Of a stretch of DNA of 64,000 nucleotides, positions 27,425 to 36,558 are shown piece by piece (the first letter of the stretch is position 1; every line of letters starts with the position of its first letter). Source of the DNA: Paractinoplanes abujensis (GTDB lineage: Bacteria > Actinomycetota > Actinomycetes > Mycobacteriales > Micromonosporaceae); contig NZ_JACHMF010000001.1 in assembly GCF_014204895.1 (NCBI RefSeq), positions 310,001 to 374,000 on the forward strand, read 5' to 3'. The translations under genes were made by a program, and so were the position numbers. A model generated the notes under the pieces. The model ran no database searches and had not been told where the DNA came from. It saw only the letters and a list, made by a program, of their open reading frames with translations.

Positions 27425-28129
27425 ATGAAACCGACGATCGTTCTTGTGCACGGCGCGTTCGCCGAGTCGGCCAGCTGGAACGGCGTTATCGAACTGCTCA
27501 AGGCGCAGGGCTACCCGGCGGTCGCCGCGGCCAACCCGCTGCGCGGCGTCAAGTACGACTCCGACTACCTGCGCGCCACCCTGGCCTCCATCGAGGGCGA
27601 CGTGGTGCTGGTCGGGCACTCGTACGGGGGGATGCTGATCACCAACGCGGCCACCGGCAACCCGGCCGTGAAGGCGCTGGTGTACGTCGGGGCCTTCGCG
27701 CCCGACCTGGGGGAGAGCGCGGGCGACCTGGCCGGCAAGTTCCCCGGCAGCTCGCTCGGCGAGACCCTGAGCCCGGTCAAGCTGCCCGACGGCAGCACCG
27801 ACCTCTACATCAAGCAGGAGCTCTACCACCACCAGTTCGCCGCCGACTCGTCCGCCGAAGCGGCCGCGGTGCTGGCCGTCACGCAGCGCCCGATCACCGA
27901 GGCCGCCCTGGGCGAGGCGTCCCCCGGCGAGCCGGCGTGGAAGTCGATCCCGTCCTTGTTCCTGTTCGGTAGCGACGACCTCAACATCCCCGTCGCCGCC
28001 CTGCGCTTCATGGCCGAGCGGGCCGGTTCGCGGCGCACGGTCGAGCTGGCCGGGGGATCGCACACGGTCGCGATCCCCGAGGCCGCTCAGCTGGTCGAAC
28101 TGATCGGGGAGGCGGCGTCAGGCGCCTGA
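27425..28129 (+). CDS. Alpha/beta-hydrolase (EstC/salicylate-esterase-like)
   Basis: 234 aa; ATG with GGGGGAG two bases upstream. LVHGAFAESASWNGVI at the oxyanion strand, nucleophile elbow GHSYGG (~68-73), acidic residue in LFLFGSDDLNIP and catalytic His in AGGSHTVAIPE. This small single-domain type matches the esterase branch annotated as EstC-like. Soluble, substrate unknown. Its end overlaps the convergent small acidic gene by 12 bp. Confidence 0.88.
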   Translation: MKPTIVLVHGAFAESASWNGVIELLKAQGYPAVAAANPLRGVKYDSDYLRATLASIEGDVVLVGHSYGGMLITNAATGNPAVKALVYVGAFAPDLGESAGDLAGKFPGSSLGETLSPVKLPDGSTDLYIKQELYHHQFAADSSAEAAAVLAVTQRPITEAALGEASPGEPAWKSIPSLFLFGSDDLNIPVAALRFMAERAGSRRTVELAGGSHTVAIPEAAQLVELIGEAASGA

Positions 28130-28372
28130 TTGCCGCTTGTCCTCCTCGACGTCATCCGCACCGACCGGCACGCCGTCGGAGTCGCGGGTGACGTCGGTGA
28201 GGCGGCGGTCGTCCGGCCCGGCGCCGGAGGCCACCGCGTCGGCGTCGGCGTCGGCGGCGCCCACGGTGGGGCCGTCCGCGGTGGCGCCGGTCTCCTCGCG
28301 CACCTTGTCGCCGAAGTCGTCGGAGAGCGCGGCGGCGACCGGGACAGCCTGCGGACCTGAGGGGTTCGTCAT
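28118..28372 (-). CDS. Small acidic, probably disordered protein
   Basis: 84 aa from the ATG at 28372, chosen because AGGAG lies 7 nt upstream (GGAGCTCGCC). The sequence is Asp/Ala/Gly-rich (GAADADADAVASGAGPDD, DVEEDKRQSGA) with one short helical part (LSDDFGDKVREE). No recognised family. The good ribosome site supports it, but low complexity leaves some doubt. Confidence 0.55.
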   Translation of the reverse strand: MTNPSGPQAVPVAAALSDDFGDKVREETGATADGPTVGAADADADAVASGAGPDDRRLTDVTRDSDGVPVGADDVEEDKRQSGA

Positions 28373-28441
28373 GGCGAGCTCCTGGGACGAAGGGGTGGAT
28401 GTCCTACGGATACCCGCTGCGGGGTGGGGTAGTCGCGATCC

Positions 28442-30232
28442 ATGACGAACGAGCGCACGGTCTCGGATCTGGTGGTGGAGCGGCTCGCCGCGTGGGGTGT
28501 CGAGCGGGTCTTCGGGTACGCCGGCGACGGCATCGACGGCGTGATGGGGGCGCTGCGCCGGGCCGGGAAGCCGTTGTTCGTGCAGGCCCGGCACGAGGAG
28601 AACGCGGCGTTCATGGCGGTCGGCCACGCCAAGTACACCGGTGGCGCGGGCGTCTGCCTGTCGACCCAGGGGCCGGGCGCGGTGCACCTGCTCAACGGGC
28701 TCTACGACGCCAAGCTGGACGGCAAGCCGGTCGTGGCTGTCGTCGGTCAGCAGGCGTCGACGGTGCTGGGCAGCTCGTATCAGCAGGAGATCGACCTGCA
28801 GCGGCTGTTCGGCGACGTGTGCGCGCAGTTCGTGCAGACCGCGCACACTCCCGAGCAGCTTCCGATGCTGCTCGACCGAGCTTTCCGTACGGCGTTCGCG
28901 ACGCGCAGCCCGACGTGCGTGATCCTGCCCCACGACGTGCAGACGGCCCCGGCGCCCGACGAGAGCACCCACGAGCACGGCGTGATGATGACCAGCCCGG
29001 GGCTGCGGCCGGCCCGGGTCGTGCCCTACGACGACGACCTGCGTGCGGCGGCCGACGTGCTCTCCAGTGGGCAACGGGTGGCCGTCATGGTGGGCCAGGG
29101 CGCCTACGGGGCGGCGACCGAGATCGTCGAGCTGGTCGAGCGGCTGGGCGCCGGCGTCACGGCGTCCCTGCTGGGCAAGCCGGTGCTCGACGAGACCCTG
29201 CCCTTCCACACCGGCGTGATGGGCCACCTCGGCACCACGGCCAGCCAGCAGTTGCTGTCCGAGTGCGACACGCTGCTGCTGATCGGCACCAACGACCCGT
29301 GGACCGAGTTCTATCCGGTGCCCGGGCAGGCGCGGGCGGTGCAGATCGACATCGACGGGCGGCAGCTGGGCGTACGGTATCCGATCGAGGTGCCGCTGAC
29401 CGGTGACGCGACCGAGACCGTACGGGCGCTGACCGCACTGGTCAAACCGTCCGGCGGCCGTGCCTGGCGCGATCAGGTCGAGGACTGGGTGCGGCGCTGG
29501 CACGAGATCGCGCAGGCCCGCGCGGACGCCCCGGCCGAACCCCTCAACCCGCAACACGTCGTACGGTCGCTCACCGCCCGGCTGCCGCAGAACGCGCAGG
29601 TCGCCGTGGATGTCGGCTCGGTCGTCTACTGGTACGCCCGCCACCTGCGGCTGCCGCGCGGGGTGCCGGCCCACCTGTCGAGCACGCTGGCCTCGATGGG
29701 CTGCGGGATCCCGTACGGGCTGGCGGCCAAACTGTCGGCTCCCGACCGGCCTGCCGTCGTGCTGAGCGGCGACGGGGCGATGCAGATGACCGGGCTGGCC
29801 GAGCTGGTCACGGTGGCCGCGCGCTGGAAGGACTGGGCCGACCCGCGGTTCGTGGTGTGCGTCCTGAACAACCGCGACCTGGCCGAGGTGAGCTGGGAGC
29901 AGCGCGAGATGGAGAGCGAACCCCGGTTCACCACCTCGCAGGAACTGCCCGACGTGCCGTACGACCGCTACGCCGACCTGCTCGGGCTGCGCGGCCTGCG
30001 GGTGGAGTCGCCGCAGGACATGGCTGCGGCCTGGGAGACGGCCCTGTCCGCCGACCGTCCGGTGGTGATCGACGCGCGCACCGACCCGGCCATCCCGCTG
30101 CTGCCTCCGGGGCGCACCGCCGAGCAGGTCGAGGGCATGTTCACCGGGCTCGCGGCCGAGGAGGGCCCGCTGGCCCGCCGGGCCGAGCAACACCTGCGCC
30201 GGGAACGCGCCGACGAGGGGTACACCGACTAA
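28442..30232 (+). CDS. Thiamine-pyrophosphate enzyme (pyruvate oxidase / acetolactate synthase-like)
   Basis: 596 aa with the three domains of the TPP-dependent decarboxylase family. N-terminal PYR domain (~1-170: VFGYAGDGIDGVM, the catalytic Glu in ARHEENAAFMAVGHAK, and STQGPGAVHLLNGLYDA), a central FAD/nucleotide-type domain (~190-345) and the C-terminal PP domain with the Mg/TPP motif GDGAMQMTG...CVLNN (~442-472). Close to PoxB-like and other thiamine-pyrophosphate-requiring proteins of actinomycetes. No small subunit gene is adjacent, which speaks against a biosynthetic acetolactate synthase. Product 2-oxo acid specificity is open. Confidence 0.87.
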   Translation: MTNERTVSDLVVERLAAWGVERVFGYAGDGIDGVMGALRRAGKPLFVQARHEENAAFMAVGHAKYTGGAGVCLSTQGPGAVHLLNGLYDAKLDGKPVVAVVGQQASTVLGSSYQQEIDLQRLFGDVCAQFVQTAHTPEQLPMLLDRAFRTAFATRSPTCVILPHDVQTAPAPDESTHEHGVMMTSPGLRPARVVPYDDDLRAAADVLSSGQRVAVMVGQGAYGAATEIVELVERLGAGVTASLLGKPVLDETLPFHTGVMGHLGTTASQQLLSECDTLLLIGTNDPWTEFYPVPGQARAVQIDIDGRQLGVRYPIEVPLTGDATETVRALTALVKPSGGRAWRDQVEDWVRRWHEIAQARADAPAEPLNPQHVVRSLTARLPQNAQVAVDVGSVVYWYARHLRLPRGVPAHLSSTLASMGCGIPYGLAAKLSAPDRPAVVLSGDGAMQMTGLAELVTVAARWKDWADPRFVVCVLNNRDLAEVSWEQREMESEPRFTTSQELPDVPYDRYADLLGLRGLRVESPQDMAAAWETALSADRPVVIDARTDPAIPLLPPGRTAEQVEGMFTGLAAEEGPLARRAEQHLRRERADEGYTD

Positions 30233-30241
30233 CCTGCCCGC

Positions 30242-31303
30242 ATGACGGTGCTCGACAACCGCGCGCTCAACCGGGCCCTGCTCGCCCGTCAGATGCTCGA
30301 CCGGCGGCACACCCGGACGGCGTCGGGCACCATCGAGCATCTGTGCGGGTTGCAGGCGCAGGAACCGCACGAGCCCTACTACGGCCTGTGGAGCCGGCTC
30401 GACGGGTTCGAGCCGGCCGAGCTCGTGGAGTTGCTCGAAACGCGCAAGGTCGTGCGCACTTTGCTCATGCGGCGCACGATCCACCTGGTCACGGCGGACG
30501 ACTGCGTGCAGTTGCGCGGTTTGCATCAGCCGATGCTCGAGGCGCGCATGCGGGCCGTGTATCGCCGCGAGCTCGAAGGCGTCGACCTGGGGGAACTGGC
30601 CGCGGCCGGGCTGCCGATCTTCGCCGCGCAGCCGAGCATCCTGGCCGAGGCGGGGCGGGCGGTGGGGAAGCGGTGGCCGGAGGTGGCGCCGCGCGCGCTG
30701 GGCGACATGCTCAGTTCGCTCGTTCCGCTCGTGCAGGTGACGCCGCGCGGGGTGTGGGGGCAGAAGGCGCCGGCCCGCAACACCACGATCGAGGCCTGGC
30801 TGGGCCGCCCGCACGAACCGGCCGGGAACGCCGACGAGCTGGTTCTGCGTTATCTGCGCGCATTCGGCCCGGCGGCGTCGGCCGACATTCGCGCGTGGTC
30901 GGGGTTGAGTGGTTTGCGCGAGTCGCTCAACCGGCTCCGTCCACAATTGCGCACCTTCCGCGACGTACGGGGAAGGGAGCTTTTCGACGTGCTGGACGGG
31001 GACCTCGGTGAGAGCGGGCCGGAGAATGCGCCGCCGCGGTTCTTGCCCGCCTTCGACAACGTGGTGCTGGGCTTCGACGACCGCAGCCGCATCATCGACG
31101 ACGCCCATCGCGGACTCAGTGTCGAGGGCACCCGTTTTGTCCTCGTTGGCGGGCGTGTCGCGGGCCGGTGGCGGCCCACCGAGAAGGATGTGCAGGTCAC
31201 GCTGTTCGGGCCGGACGGGGCCGAGGCCGTCGAGCACGAGGGCGATCGGCTCCGGGCGTGGCACGGCCTCGAAGGGCGTACGGTGGTGGAAATCCGCCGA
31301 TAA
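30242..31303 (+). CDS. AlkZ-like winged-helix protein (HTH_42, DNA glycosylase family)
   Basis: 353 aa, 9 bp behind the TPP enzyme. The QAQ motif in CGLQAQEPHEPYYGL at ~35-50 is the signature of the AlkZ/YcaQ family, whose best-known members unhook interstrand crosslinks or hydrolyse alkylated bases. The tandem winged-helix layout is visible (VRTLLMRRTIHLVTADDC, then ALGDMLSSLVPLVQVTPRG). Whether this copy is a glycosylase or a related DNA-binding protein cannot be told. Actinomycetes often have several paralogues. Confidence 0.82.
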   Translation: MTVLDNRALNRALLARQMLDRRHTRTASGTIEHLCGLQAQEPHEPYYGLWSRLDGFEPAELVELLETRKVVRTLLMRRTIHLVTADDCVQLRGLHQPMLEARMRAVYRRELEGVDLGELAAAGLPIFAAQPSILAEAGRAVGKRWPEVAPRALGDMLSSLVPLVQVTPRGVWGQKAPARNTTIEAWLGRPHEPAGNADELVLRYLRAFGPAASADIRAWSGLSGLRESLNRLRPQLRTFRDVRGRELFDVLDGDLGESGPENAPPRFLPAFDNVVLGFDDRSRIIDDAHRGLSVEGTRFVLVGGRVAGRWRPTEKDVQVTLFGPDGAEAVEHEGDRLRAWHGLEGRTVVEIRR

Positions 31304-31319
31304 CGCCGGAGGCGCATGG

Positions 31320-32489
31320 ATGCCGGACAACCTCGCCGATCCCACGTTTCATGCCAACCCCCACCCCTCGTACGCGTCCTGGCGGCGCGAGGGCCCGGTC
31401 CGGCAGGTGCGGCTGGCCAGCGGCGCGGTCGCCTGGCTGATCACGCGTTACGACGATGCCCGGCACGCCCTGGCCGACCCCCGGTTCTCCAAGACGGGCG
31501 GCGACGACCGGCATCCCTCCAGCGCCATCGACCGCGCCCTGTCCCGGCACATGCTCGCCGTCGACCCGCCCGACCACACCCGCCTGCGCCGCCTGGTCAC
31601 CGCCGCCTTCACGGCCCGCCGGATCGAGGCGTTGCGCCCGCGCATCTCGGCCATCACCGAGAGCTTGATCCGCCAGTTTCCCGATGATCCGTTCGACCTG
31701 ATCGACGCGTTCGCGTTCCCGCTGCCCATCCAGGTGATCTGCGAACTGCTCGGCATTCCGGCCGACGACCGCGACGCCTTCCGGGCCTGGTCCAACATCA
31801 TCGTCGGCGGCGTCGCCTACCAGGAGCAGTTCCCCTCGGCCGCGGCCGCGATGGTCGGCTACATCCAGGGGCTGCTGGCCGCCCGCCGCGCCGAGCCCGG
31901 TGACGACCTGCTCTCCGGCCTGATCGGGGCGCGCGACAGCGGTGACAGCCTGACCGAGGACGAGCTCATCTCCATGGTCTTCCTGCTGCTGATCGCCGGC
32001 CACGAGACCACTGTCAACCTGATCGGCAACGGCATGTATCTGCTGCTCGCCCAGCCCGAGCGCTGGCAGCGGCTGTGCGCCGACCCGGGGCTGATCCCCA
32101 CGGCGATCGAAGAATTCCTCCGGTACGAGTCCCCGGTCGAGACGGCCACGTTCCGCATCACCACCGAGGCCGTCGACATCGGCGGCCGTACGATCCCCGC
32201 CCAGGCGCCGGTGCTCATCGGGCTGCTGTCGGCCAACCGCGACGGCGACCGCTTCCCCGGCCCCGACGCGGTCGAGCTCGACCGGGCCCCCAACCCGCAC
32301 CTGGCCTTCGGGCACGGCATCCACTACTGCCTGGGCGCGCCCCTGGCCCGGCTGGAGGCGCAGATCGCCTTCACCGCGCTGACCGCCTCGTGCCCGGATC
32401 TGTGGCTGGCCGTCGACGAGTCCGAGCTGGCCTGGCGCCCCGGTCTGCTGCTGCGCGGGCTGTTCACCCTGCCCGTGACCCCCGGGTGA
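31320..32489 (+). CDS. Cytochrome P450
   Basis: 389 aa from the ATG at 31320, preceded by GGAGG at 7 nt. Oxygen-binding I-helix AGHETTVNL, K-helix EFLRYESPV (ExxR), and heme loop FGHGIHYCLGAPLARLE with Cys337 as the thiolate ligand. Typical class I soluble bacterial P450 of the CYP107-like range. No ferredoxin or reductase gene is next to it, so it relies on partners elsewhere. It follows the AlkZ-like gene by 16 bp. Substrate unknown. Confidence 0.93.
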   Translation: MPDNLADPTFHANPHPSYASWRREGPVRQVRLASGAVAWLITRYDDARHALADPRFSKTGGDDRHPSSAIDRALSRHMLAVDPPDHTRLRRLVTAAFTARRIEALRPRISAITESLIRQFPDDPFDLIDAFAFPLPIQVICELLGIPADDRDAFRAWSNIIVGGVAYQEQFPSAAAAMVGYIQGLLAARRAEPGDDLLSGLIGARDSGDSLTEDELISMVFLLLIAGHETTVNLIGNGMYLLLAQPERWQRLCADPGLIPTAIEEFLRYESPVETATFRITTEAVDIGGRTIPAQAPVLIGLLSANRDGDRFPGPDAVELDRAPNPHLAFGHGIHYCLGAPLARLEAQIAFTALTASCPDLWLAVDESELAWRPGLLLRGLFTLPVTPG

Positions 32490-32523
32490 GCCGGGTTTCG
32501 GCGGGTTTGGCAAGCTTTCCGGC

Positions 32524-32871
32524 GTGGAAGCACTCCGGCTGATCCTGCTCTTCGTCCACCTGATCGGGTTCGCGCTGCTGCTCGGCGGGGCGATCACCCA
32601 GTTCCTGTCCGGCAAGTTCCGGATCAACCCGGCAGTGCTGTGGGGCTCGATCATCCAGCTGGTGTCGGGCCTCGGGCTGGCCGCCCCACTGCGCGGCGGA
32701 GGCGACGCGGAACCGAGCCCGGTCAAGCTGGGCGTCAAGCTGCTGCTGGCCGTCCTGATCTTCATCATGGTCTTCTTCTCGCGCAAGCGCGCGGACGTCA
32801 ACAAGGGCCATTTCATCGGCATCATCACGCTCACCCTGGCCAACGCCGCGGTCGCCGTCTTCTGGCGCTGA
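32524..32871 (+). CDS. Small integral membrane protein
   Basis: 115 aa from GTG. Four hydrophobic segments: ~4-24 (LRLILLFVHLIGFALLLGGAI), ~37-55 (AVLWGSIIQLVSGLGLAA), ~71-88 (LGVKLLLAVLIFIMVFF) and ~98-113 (GIITLTLANAAVAVFW). A conserved-looking HLIGFALLLGG motif resembles small membrane proteins of actinomycetes annotated only as hypothetical. It follows the P450 gene by 34 bp. Confidence 0.7.
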   Translation: MEALRLILLFVHLIGFALLLGGAITQFLSGKFRINPAVLWGSIIQLVSGLGLAAPLRGGGDAEPSPVKLGVKLLLAVLIFIMVFFSRKRADVNKGHFIGIITLTLANAAVAVFWR

Positions 32872-33214
32872 GCCGTCACGCTTCGTGTCCGGCCGGACAT
32901 TGCGTGATGCCGACTCCGGACGGCGTTCCTGGATTCAGGCCGAGGGCTGATTCAATCCCGCCCGTGACTCGCGCGACAAAGCGCGCCGAACGGATGATCA
33001 GCCCTCAGCCGTTCGCCTCCGAATTCGTTGCGGCAAAAAGCTTTCGGGCGCCGTCCTGCCCATAATTGTCCGCTTCGTTTTCCGGCCAGAAACAATTGTT
33101 CTCGAACTCTAAATAGGCCCCGGCTGCTCTCTTATGCAATTCATAGATTCCCTGTGTAGGGTCCCGCAAGCCAGTTGATCAACTGGCTTTCACGCCCTCA
33201 TGGAGCGCCCTGTC
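32872..33214. other. Intergenic region upstream of the glycosyltransferase
   Basis: 343 bp with a marked AT rise at 33015-33150, including AATTGTTCTCGAAC, which fits a promoter for the rightward gene. A TAGGGT hexamer at 33157-33162, of the -10 kind, lies 5 bp before the 22-bp palindrome at 33168-33189. No coding sequence or RNA gene was recognised. Confidence 0.5.
33168..33189. promoter_or_regulatory. Perfect 22-bp palindrome at the glycosyltransferase promoter
   Basis: The half-site AAGCCAGTTGA is followed directly by its exact complement, so all 22 bases are symmetric, 25 bp before the start codon at 33215. With a -10-like TAGGGT 5 bp upstream, the palindrome would cover the transcription start, as an operator or a 5' hairpin would. 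It is not followed by a T-run, so a terminator role is less likely. Confidence 0.6.
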
Positions 33215-34162
33215 ATGACCGAGAGCATCGACGCCAGCGTCGTCATCCCCACGCACAGCGAACGCCGCTGGGCGTCGTTGCGCCGTACGGTCACCTCCGC
33301 GCAGCACCAGAAAACAGCCCCGGCCGAGATCATCGTCGTGGTCGACCACAACCCCGACCTGTTCGAGCGGGTCAAAGCCGAATTCCCCGGCGTCACGGTG
33401 CTCGAGAACACGTCGCTGCGCGGGGCTTCCGGCAACCGCAACACCGGCGCCTTCCACTCCCGGTCCGAGCTGATCGCCTTCCTCGACGACGACACCGTCG
33501 CCCACCCCACCTGGCTCGGCAACCTGGCCCGCCCGTTCGTCAACCCGGCAGTGGTCGGCGCGGGCGGCCTCATCGTCCCGGCGTGGGAACGCACCCGGCC
33601 CAGCTGGATGCCCGACGAGCTGCTCTGGACCGTCGGCGTCTCGTACGCGGGAATGCCCACCTCGGTCGCCGAGATCCGCAACGTCTGGTCGGCCAGCATG
33701 ATGGTCCGCCGCGAAGCCTTCGGAAAAGTCGGCGGATTCCGCGTCGGCTTCGGCAAGCTCGGCGACCAGAACCGTCCCGAGGACACCGAGCTCTGCCTGC
33801 GGATCAGCGCCGAGACCGGCGGCCACTGGATGTACGTGCCCGATTCGGTCATCGAGCACGACGTGCCCCTGGACCGTTCCACCTTCCGCTTTTTCCTGCG
33901 CCGCTGCTACGCCGAGGGACGCGGCAAAGTGCAGATGGCCGGCCTGCTGCCGCGGGACCAGAAGCTCGGCGCCGAGCAGGACTACATCCGGCGGACGCTG
34001 CCCCGCGCGGTCGCCCGCAACCTCAAGGCGGCCACGCTGGGCCGCGGCGGCTTCCACGCCCTGCGCGCCGCCACCGTGATCGCCGCCGTGGCCGCGGCCG
34101 GGTTCGGCGGTGGCGTCGAGACGATCTCCACCCTCGGCGAGTCCGAGGCCGCCACCCGCTGA
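33215..34162 (+). CDS. Family 2 glycosyltransferase
   Basis: 315 aa from the ATG at 33215 (MTESIDASVVIPTHSERR), preferred over 33200 because GGAG lies 9 nt upstream. GT-A fold: nucleotide-binding start VVIPTHSE, NRNTGAFHS, the metal-binding LIAFLDDDTVAHPTW (DxD), and the acceptor-side NRPEDTELCLR (ED motif). A C-terminal helical part (~240-315) ends in a weakly hydrophobic stretch (VIAAVAAAGFGGG). Transfers a sugar from an NDP-sugar to an unknown acceptor, perhaps in antibiotic, cell-wall or exopolysaccharide assembly. Stands alone behind a strong palindrome. Confidence 0.87.
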   Translation: MTESIDASVVIPTHSERRWASLRRTVTSAQHQKTAPAEIIVVVDHNPDLFERVKAEFPGVTVLENTSLRGASGNRNTGAFHSRSELIAFLDDDTVAHPTWLGNLARPFVNPAVVGAGGLIVPAWERTRPSWMPDELLWTVGVSYAGMPTSVAEIRNVWSASMMVRREAFGKVGGFRVGFGKLGDQNRPEDTELCLRISAETGGHWMYVPDSVIEHDVPLDRSTFRFFLRRCYAEGRGKVQMAGLLPRDQKLGAEQDYIRRTLPRAVARNLKAATLGRGGFHALRAATVIAAVAAAGFGGGVETISTLGESEAATR

Positions 34163-34223
34163 CCTGCATCCGGTCAGCCATTCGTCGCCGCCGATTAACC
34201 CGGGGTCCTTAACGTCCGGGCTC

Positions 34224-35396
34224 ATGCGAAAGATCGCCGTCATCGGCCTGCTCGCCCTCACCGCGACACTGGTGGGAACCCCCTCGTACGCGGGCGGCAG
34301 CCACGTCACCAAGCCCACCCTCACCGGCTGGGCCGCGCTGCCCGCCGGCACGTTCGTCGCGGGCAGCGAGCCCTCCGGCGCGCTCGTCACCGGCAACCTC
34401 AACGGCTTCACCGCGCCCTTCGCCGACCAGCCGATCCAAGGTTTCTCCGGCATCGTCGACAACGGCGACGGCACCTTCGACGTGCTCTCCGACAACGGCT
34501 ACGGCAACCAGGCCAACTCGGGCGACTTCCTGCTGCGCGTGCAGAAGCTGGCCCCCTCGTTCCGCACCGGGACCGTGGACGTGCTCGGCGGCATCACGCT
34601 GACCGACCCCGACACCAAGGTCCCGTGGAAGCTGACCCGAGCCGACCGGGTGCTGACCGGAGCCGACTTCGACCCCGAGTCGATCGTGCGGGCGGCCGAC
34701 GGCACGTACTGGATCGGCGACGAATTCGGCCCCTACCTGCTGCACTTCGACCGCGCGGGCCGGCTGCTGGACGCGCCGGTCGCGCTGCCGGGCGTGATCG
34801 CGCCCGAAACCGCCGCCCGGACGGGGGAAACCGCCACCGCCCGCAGCAGCAAAGGCTTCGAAGGCCTGGCCCTGGCCCCCGACGGCCGGCACCTGTACGC
34901 GCTGCTCGAAGGCACGGTGACCGGCGACCCGGCCGGCTCGCTGCGCCTCAACGAGTTCGACCTTCGTACGCGGTCCTACACCGGCCGGCGCTGGGCCTAC
35001 CAGCTCGACAACCCCGACTTCGCCATCGGCGACGCCATCACCATCGCTAACGGCCGCTTCCTGATCATCGAGCGTGACAACGGCCAGGGCGCCACCGCCG
35101 TCACCAAGAAAATCTACGAAGCGACCGCCCGCGGTTCCGTGCTGGACAAGCGCCTGGTTGTCGACCTGATGAACGTGTCCAACCCCCGCAAACTCGGCGG
35201 TTTCGGCACGACCTTCACGTTCCCCTTCCAGACGATCGAAGACGTCGTCATCCTCGACGACCGCACGATCGCCGTCCTCAACGACAACAACTTCCCGTTC
35301 TCCACCGGCCGCAGCGCCACCGCCGCCGACAACAACGAGTGGATCACGATCGGCCTGCCCCGGTCGCTCCGCCCTGACAAGCGCCTCCTGCCTTAG
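34224..35396 (+). CDS. Secreted esterase-like / phytase-like protein
   Basis: 390 aa from the ATG at 34224 with signal peptide ~1-23 (cleavage SYA-GG). It shows the esterase-like activity of phytase family pattern: GFSGIVDNGDGTFDVLSDNGYGNQ, DFDPESIVRAADGTYWIGDEFGPYLLHFD and GFEGLALAPDGRHLYALLEG. These repeats form a propeller with many Asp residues that probably bind Ca2+. The family members are thought to be secreted phosphomonoesterases. A perfect 12-bp-stem hairpin terminator follows at 30 bp. Confidence 0.82.
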   Translation: MRKIAVIGLLALTATLVGTPSYAGGSHVTKPTLTGWAALPAGTFVAGSEPSGALVTGNLNGFTAPFADQPIQGFSGIVDNGDGTFDVLSDNGYGNQANSGDFLLRVQKLAPSFRTGTVDVLGGITLTDPDTKVPWKLTRADRVLTGADFDPESIVRAADGTYWIGDEFGPYLLHFDRAGRLLDAPVALPGVIAPETAARTGETATARSSKGFEGLALAPDGRHLYALLEGTVTGDPAGSLRLNEFDLRTRSYTGRRWAYQLDNPDFAIGDAITIANGRFLIIERDNGQGATAVTKKIYEATARGSVLDKRLVVDLMNVSNPRKLGGFGTTFTFPFQTIEDVVILDDRTIAVLNDNNFPFSTGRSATAADNNEWITIGLPRSLRPDKRLLP

Positions 35397-35425
35397 GTTG
35401 CGCTCCCTTTTCCGTACGGGCTGAC

Positions 35426-35467
35426 ACGGGCCGCTGATCGCACTCCACCCGGCTTTCAGCGGCCCGT
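35426..35467 (+). terminator. Terminator-like hairpin after the phytase-like gene
   Basis: ACGGGCCGCTGA and TCAGCGGCCCGT, an exact 12-bp stem with an 18-base loop, 29 bp after the stop. No T-run follows. Confidence 0.6.
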
Positions 35468-35635
35468 GGCCGTCAAGCTCCCCAGAGCCCGACCTCCCGC
35501 GGGGCCGGCGTTCTCGTGCCGGCGTTCGCCCGCACCAGCGCGGCCCCGCTCGCCCGACCGTTCGCCCGCACCCGCGTCGCGCCGCCGCCGCTCCGCGCCG
35601 CTCGCCTGCGCTACGCCGTCCAAGCCGCTCACACC

Positions 35636-35950
35636 GCGTCGCTCGCCCGATCCGCGCGGCGCCCGCCGCGCCCGCCGCGCCCAGGCCGCTCGTCCGCCCC
35701 GTCACGCCGCTCGCCCGTGCCGCGTCGCTTGTCCGGTCCGCGCCGCGCCCGCCGCGGCCAGGCCGCTCACGCCGCGTCGCTCGTCCGGTCCGCGCCGCGC
35801 CCGCCGCGCCCGCCGCGCTCAAGCCGCTCATACCGCGTCGCTCGCCCGATCCGCGCCGCGCCCGCCGCGCCCAGGCCGTTCGTCCGCCCGTCACGCCGCT
35901 CGCCCGTGCCGCGTCGCTCGCCCAAGCCACGCGTTGGCTCATGCCGTGTG
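35636..35950. repeat. Degenerate GC-rich tandem repeat, non-coding
   Basis: Units start with a CGCGTCGCTCGCCCG-type phrase followed by CCGCGCCGCGCCCGCCGCG and a variable GGCCGCTC... spacer; four to five copies of about 52-87 bp. The phrase CACGCCGCTCGCCCGTGC recurs exactly. Long reading frames cross it on both strands, but their residues are only Arg/Ala/Pro/Ser. The sequence is a repeat, not a gene. Confidence 0.55.
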
Positions 35951-36558
35951 TCGTCCGCACCGCGTCTGTTCACCCCATGTCGTTCGCTCACATCCCGTGG
36001 CAGAAATCGACGGCCTAGCCTCCTAGGATGCCCTAGAGGCGGTGCGAAACTTGGTTGGGACCGTGGGCGAGCCCGGCGACGTCCGCAAGCCAAATACCGT
36101 TTCTCGCATCCGGAGGCCCCCGAGCCGCACCTCCGCCGGTATCCGGAGACGAATACCACTCGGCACGGCGCGACGCTTCCACGGAACCCCATCCACGGCA
36201 AGCGTCGCCCCAGTGTTCTCTCCCGGAGCGAACCGTTCGCGTCCGCCGTCGGCAGCACACACCCCGTACGGGCGTCGCGATCGTCGGATTTGCCGCCTGT
36301 GCAACAAATCCCCACCCCGATCAACCCGCGGCGCCGTGGCCACTTTGTCCGGAGTGGAGGACCCGTCAGGCGGTGTGATGAAGAAATTTCTCGAGGGTTT
36401 TACCGTCCCGGATTGTGATCGTTCCGCAGGTAGTGGAAACGGTGTCTCCGTTCGACCTGTCTTTGTCTAAAGTGGAGTGATAACTCCGTTACAAAGGGGA
36501 CGCTAGGCTGATGATCGGTCAGTCGGCTGTTAATGCGACATAAGGGACGGGGGCAGAT
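35951..36558. other. Gene-free stretch before the TetR gene
   Basis: About 600 bp, less GC-rich than the repeats, with no supported gene, tRNA or terminator. It holds the possible operator at 36474-36487. The 3' part (36420-36558) is the likely promoter region of the TetR gene. Confidence 0.45.
36474..36487. promoter_or_regulatory. Possible TetR operator
   Basis: GGAGT, four bases GATA, then ACTCC: an inverted repeat 71 bp upstream of the TetR ATG, next to AT-rich sequence. TetR regulators commonly bind such short inverted repeats in their own promoters. No comparison is available here. Confidence 0.35.

Noticed and set aside
28373..31345. Minus-strand frame continuing upstream of the small acidic gene (1075 codons in all)
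   Set aside because: It is antisense to the TPP enzyme and AlkZ-like genes; only the 3' 84 codons have their own ribosome site.
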